Shown here in pieces: positions 50,710-52,833 of a stretch of 52,833 bases of DNA. The DNA is from Pirellulales bacterium. GTDB taxonomy: Bacteria > Planctomycetota > Planctomycetia > Pirellulales > S012-138. The position numbers and the translations under genes are program-made. The stretch lies in the NCBI GenBank assembly GCA_028066245.1, contig JALCBR010000021.1, positions 1 to 52,833 of the forward strand, written 5' to 3'. The first letter of the stretch is position 1. Each line of letters opens with the position of its first letter. Below the pieces are notes generated by a model. The model did not search any database and was not told the origin of the DNA. It saw only the letters and a list, made by a program, of their open reading frames with translations.

Positions 50710-51480
50710 TCAGGTGGTGATCGCGTGGCGGTCGTCTTCTGTTGACGTGTCTTTGGCAATTAGCTGGTGGAACAACTCTTCCAGGTCACTTTCACCATGC
50801 TCTTCTTGAAGCTGTTTCAGCGGCCCCTCTTCCAGAATTCTGCCCCGATGGATTACGGCGATGCGGTCGCAGAGCTTTTCGGCCTCGCGCATGATGTGCG
50901 TGGAGTACAGAACGCACTTCCCCATGGACCGCAATTCAGCGATGGTCTCCAGCAGAGACCGTGCGGAGAGCACGTCCAACCCTGACGTCGCTTCGTCAAA
51001 GATCAGCAGCGGTGGATCGTGCACCAGCGCCCTGGCGATGGAAACCTTCTGCTTTTGTCCGGTGGACATCTTGGCACCAAGCCGATCACGTATCTCGCCC
51101 ATCTGTAGACGTTCAAAGATCTCCTCCACACGCGGCTGCAAGACGTCGTCAGGAATGCCGTAGAGTTTGCCGAAGAATTCGACCATCTCCCAAGCGGTCA
51201 TTCGGTCATAGACCCCAGTATTTGCCGATACAAAGCCTAGCTGGTGGCGAACGAGGTCCGGCTGTCGTAGGACATCAAACCCGTTCACCCGAGCAGAGCC
51301 CGAAGATGGCTGTAGCATGGTGCTGAGAATTCTCAGTGCGGTCGTCTTGCCGGCGCCGTTTGGTCCCAGCAAACCAAAGATTTGTCCCGCATAGGCATCA
51401 AAACTAATTCCGCGCAATGCGAAAAACTCGCCGCGACGAGGATCGGCGTAGCTCTTGGTCAAGTTGCGGACGGTGATCAT
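50710..51480 (-). CDS. ABC transporter ATP-binding protein, NatA-like
   Basis: ATPase subunit, 256 residues from ATG at 51480; a longer frame to 51621 adds an unconserved N-terminus. Walker [16 protein letters not shown]-loop [13 protein letters not shown], signature [15 protein letters not shown], Walker [13 protein letters not shown] and H-loop [12 protein letters not shown] are all present. The [15 protein letters not shown] string is typical of Na+-export or drug-export NatA-like ATPases. It is 48 nt upstream of the ABC-2/CPBP permease, so they form one transporter operon. Substrate not inferable beyond the family. Confidence 0.9.
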   Translation of the reverse strand: MITVRNLTKSYADPRRGEFFALRGISFDAYAGQIFGLLGPNGAGKTTALRILSTMLQPSSGSARVNGFDVLRQPDLVRHQLGFVSANTGVYDRMTAWEMVEFFGKLYGIPDDVLQPRVEEIFERLQMGEIRDRLGAKMSTGQKQKVSIARALVHDPPLLIFDEATSGLDVLSARSLLETIAELRSMGKCVLYSTHIMREAEKLCDRIAVIHRGRILEEGPLKQLQEEHGESDLEELFHQLIAKDTSTEDDRHAITT

Positions 51481-51693
51481 CGGGCTTGGTTCGAAGCCGC
51501 CGGAGTTACAAACAAATGCCCGCGTCGTAAACAAAGTTCCCTGTGACTGGGCGAGTGTCTTACGCATTGCCAGCGTGTTCCACACCGCAGTCTGGCGTTC
51601 AGCCCAACTGGGCCAATGCAATCAAGTGACTGCGCAGCTGTCGCTTGAACAGACGTCACTTCAAAGGCTGGCAACGCAACCGCTTAAGAGAAG

Positions 51694-52809
51694 TTAGCTT
51701 ACGGCAACCGCCGTTGTGCCCGCAGCTTCGGGCGGAGAATCGATATATTCGTAAAACACGTTCCGCTGGCGCGGGAGATAACCTGCCTCGCGAATCGAAT
51801 CGCGAATTTGTTCCAGCGTCAAATAATGAACCGTGCCGGCGGATGCCACCACGTTTTCCTCGATCATCAAGCTCCCCATGTCGTTTGCACCGCACAACAG
51901 GGCGATTTGACCGACCTTTAGCCCTTGGGTGACCCAGCTCGACTGCATATTGGGGATGTTGTCCAGATACAATCGGGCCACGGCAAGCGTCCGCAGATAC
52001 TCGAAGGCCCCCGCAGGCGGAATATCCGCCATGTCCGTATTTTCCGGCTGGAAAGTCCAGCAAATGAACGCGGTGAAGCCACCAGTTTCATCTTGCAATT
52101 GTCGTAACCGCTCCAAGTGCTCAACGCGCTCGGCCAGAGTTTCTACATGACCAAACATCATTGTGGCCGAACCGACGCCACCTAATTCATGCCAAACGCG
52201 GCAAACCTCCAGCCATTCATCCGTCATGCACTTACCGCGAGTGATCTCCTGACGAACACGATCAACCAGAATCTCTGCCCCCCCGCCAGGCAGGCTCCCT
52301 AACCCAGCGTCACGTAGTCGCTCGAGGATCTCCCGTAACGGCATTTTGAATACTTTGCGGAAAGCATGGATTTCCGCGGGGCTGAAGCCGTGCACATTCA
52401 CTTGTGGAAAACTGCCTTTGATGTCGCGGAGGAAGTCCTCATACCACTCAATGCCCAACGTGGGATGGAACCCGCCTTGCAGCAAGATCTGGTCGCCGCC
52501 GAGTTCGACGGTTTCAGCAATCTTTTGATGAACTTCCTCGCGCGAGATCACATACGCGTCCGGGCTCTTGATGTTGCGATAGAACGCGCAGAAATCGCAG
52601 ACGGCGCTACAGATATTTGTGTAGTTAATGTTGCGGTCGATGTTGTATGTGCGATAGGGCTCAGGGTGTAGTCGGCGCGAGACCGCATCTGCTGCGGCCC
52701 CGAGCGCGGTCATGTCGCGAGATTCCATCAACTGCAGGCCTTCTTCGGGCGTCAATCTCTCGCCCGAGACGGCCTTATCCAGCAAGTTGGCAAGGGAAGT
52801 AGTCAACAC
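51694..52809 (-). CDS. mqnC: Cyclic dehypoxanthinyl futalosine synthase
   Basis: Radical SAM enzyme of the futalosine menaquinone pathway, 371 residues from GTG at 52809. The cluster motif CSAVCDFC (CxxxCxxC) follows NINYTNICSA near residue 67. QILLQGGFHPTLGIEWYEDF and LPGGGAEILVDRVR are MqnC-like signatures. The C-terminal part has WVTQGLKVGQIALLCGANDM. Length fits (360-375). MqnE is related but longer and is not a better match. With the nuo genes it points to menaquinone as the respiratory quinone. The gene is last in the window; no other mqn gene is visible. Confidence 0.88.
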   Translation of the reverse strand: MLTTSLANLLDKAVSGERLTPEEGLQLMESRDMTALGAAADAVSRRLHPEPYRTYNIDRNINYTNICSAVCDFCAFYRNIKSPDAYVISREEVHQKIAETVELGGDQILLQGGFHPTLGIEWYEDFLRDIKGSFPQVNVHGFSPAEIHAFRKVFKMPLREILERLRDAGLGSLPGGGAEILVDRVRQEITRGKCMTDEWLEVCRVWHELGGVGSATMMFGHVETLAERVEHLERLRQLQDETGGFTAFICWTFQPENTDMADIPPAGAFEYLRTLAVARLYLDNIPNMQSSWVTQGLKVGQIALLCGANDMGSLMIEENVVASAGTVHYLTLEQIRDSIREAGYLPRQRNVFYEYIDSPPEAAGTTAVAVS

Positions 52810-52833
52810 GCCCTCTGAGAAATGAACACGTCT

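Noticed and set aside
1-52833. CRISPR arrays, tRNA or rRNA genes, insertion sequences, prophage and restriction or toxin-antitoxin modules
   Set aside because: None seen. The nucleotidyltransferase-like gene in the nuo operon has no toxin or antitoxin partner beside it. A tRNAscan and IS search would be needed to exclude small or degraded copies.

Overview
The window reads as a chromosomal segment of a planctomycete, most likely of the Pirellulales group. This is inferred from gene content and protein style: a long-insert signal peptidase I, a kinase fused to a tubulin-like domain, stand-alone M50/HlyD modules, many weak or absent Shine-Dalgarno sites with GTG/TTG starts, and moderately high GC. 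I saw no rRNA or tRNA gene, CRISPR array, insertion sequence, prophage or integration site. This was judged by eye, without a covariance or similarity search.

Left third (1-14.9 kb, minus strand): a compact NADH:quinone oxidoreductase (complex I) operon transcribed right to left in the order nuoC, D, E, F, a degenerate nucleotidyltransferase-like gene, G, H, I, J, K, L, M, N. nuoN runs off the left edge. nuoA and nuoB are not where they are expected. Only a 45-codon open stub overlapping the nuoC start codon precedes nuoC, so the operon appears to have lost or relocated its front end.

Middle (15-38 kb): single genes and small clusters. They are an M50 site-2 protease with CBS domains, a ThrE-like amino acid exporter, a cupin/JmjC-type oxygenase, a DUF58 protein, a three-gene membrane module (GAF-HlyD, HlyD, PqqD-like/M50/HlyD), an MBL-fold hydrolase, mutS, a two-component pair, a tRNA-dihydrouridine synthase, a secreted prenyltransferase-like-repeat protein, a bshB1-like deacetylase, lepB with a zinc-ribbon and a large insert, and lptB.

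The most unusual part is 38.5-45.4 kb (plus strand), a tightly coupled four-gene operon: CBS-GGDEF, FHA-EAL, winged-helix AAA ATPase, and Ser/Thr kinase fused to a tubulin-like GTPase domain. Junctions overlap or are 12 nt apart, and a plausible terminator follows. All recognisable catalytic motifs look intact. One operon therefore encodes predicted synthesis and breakdown of cyclic di-GMP, a phosphothreonine reader, a kinase, an AAA motor and a cytoskeletal-type GTPase. I propose it as the candidate undescribed system.

Right end (45.6-52.8 kb, minus strand): an ECF sigma factor with a candidate autoregulated promoter, its very large presumed anti-sigma partner, a NatA/NatB-like ABC exporter whose permease is fused to a CPBP protease domain, and mqnC of the futalosine menaquinone pathway. 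MqnC fits with complex I, because menaquinone would be the likely electron acceptor for NuoH.
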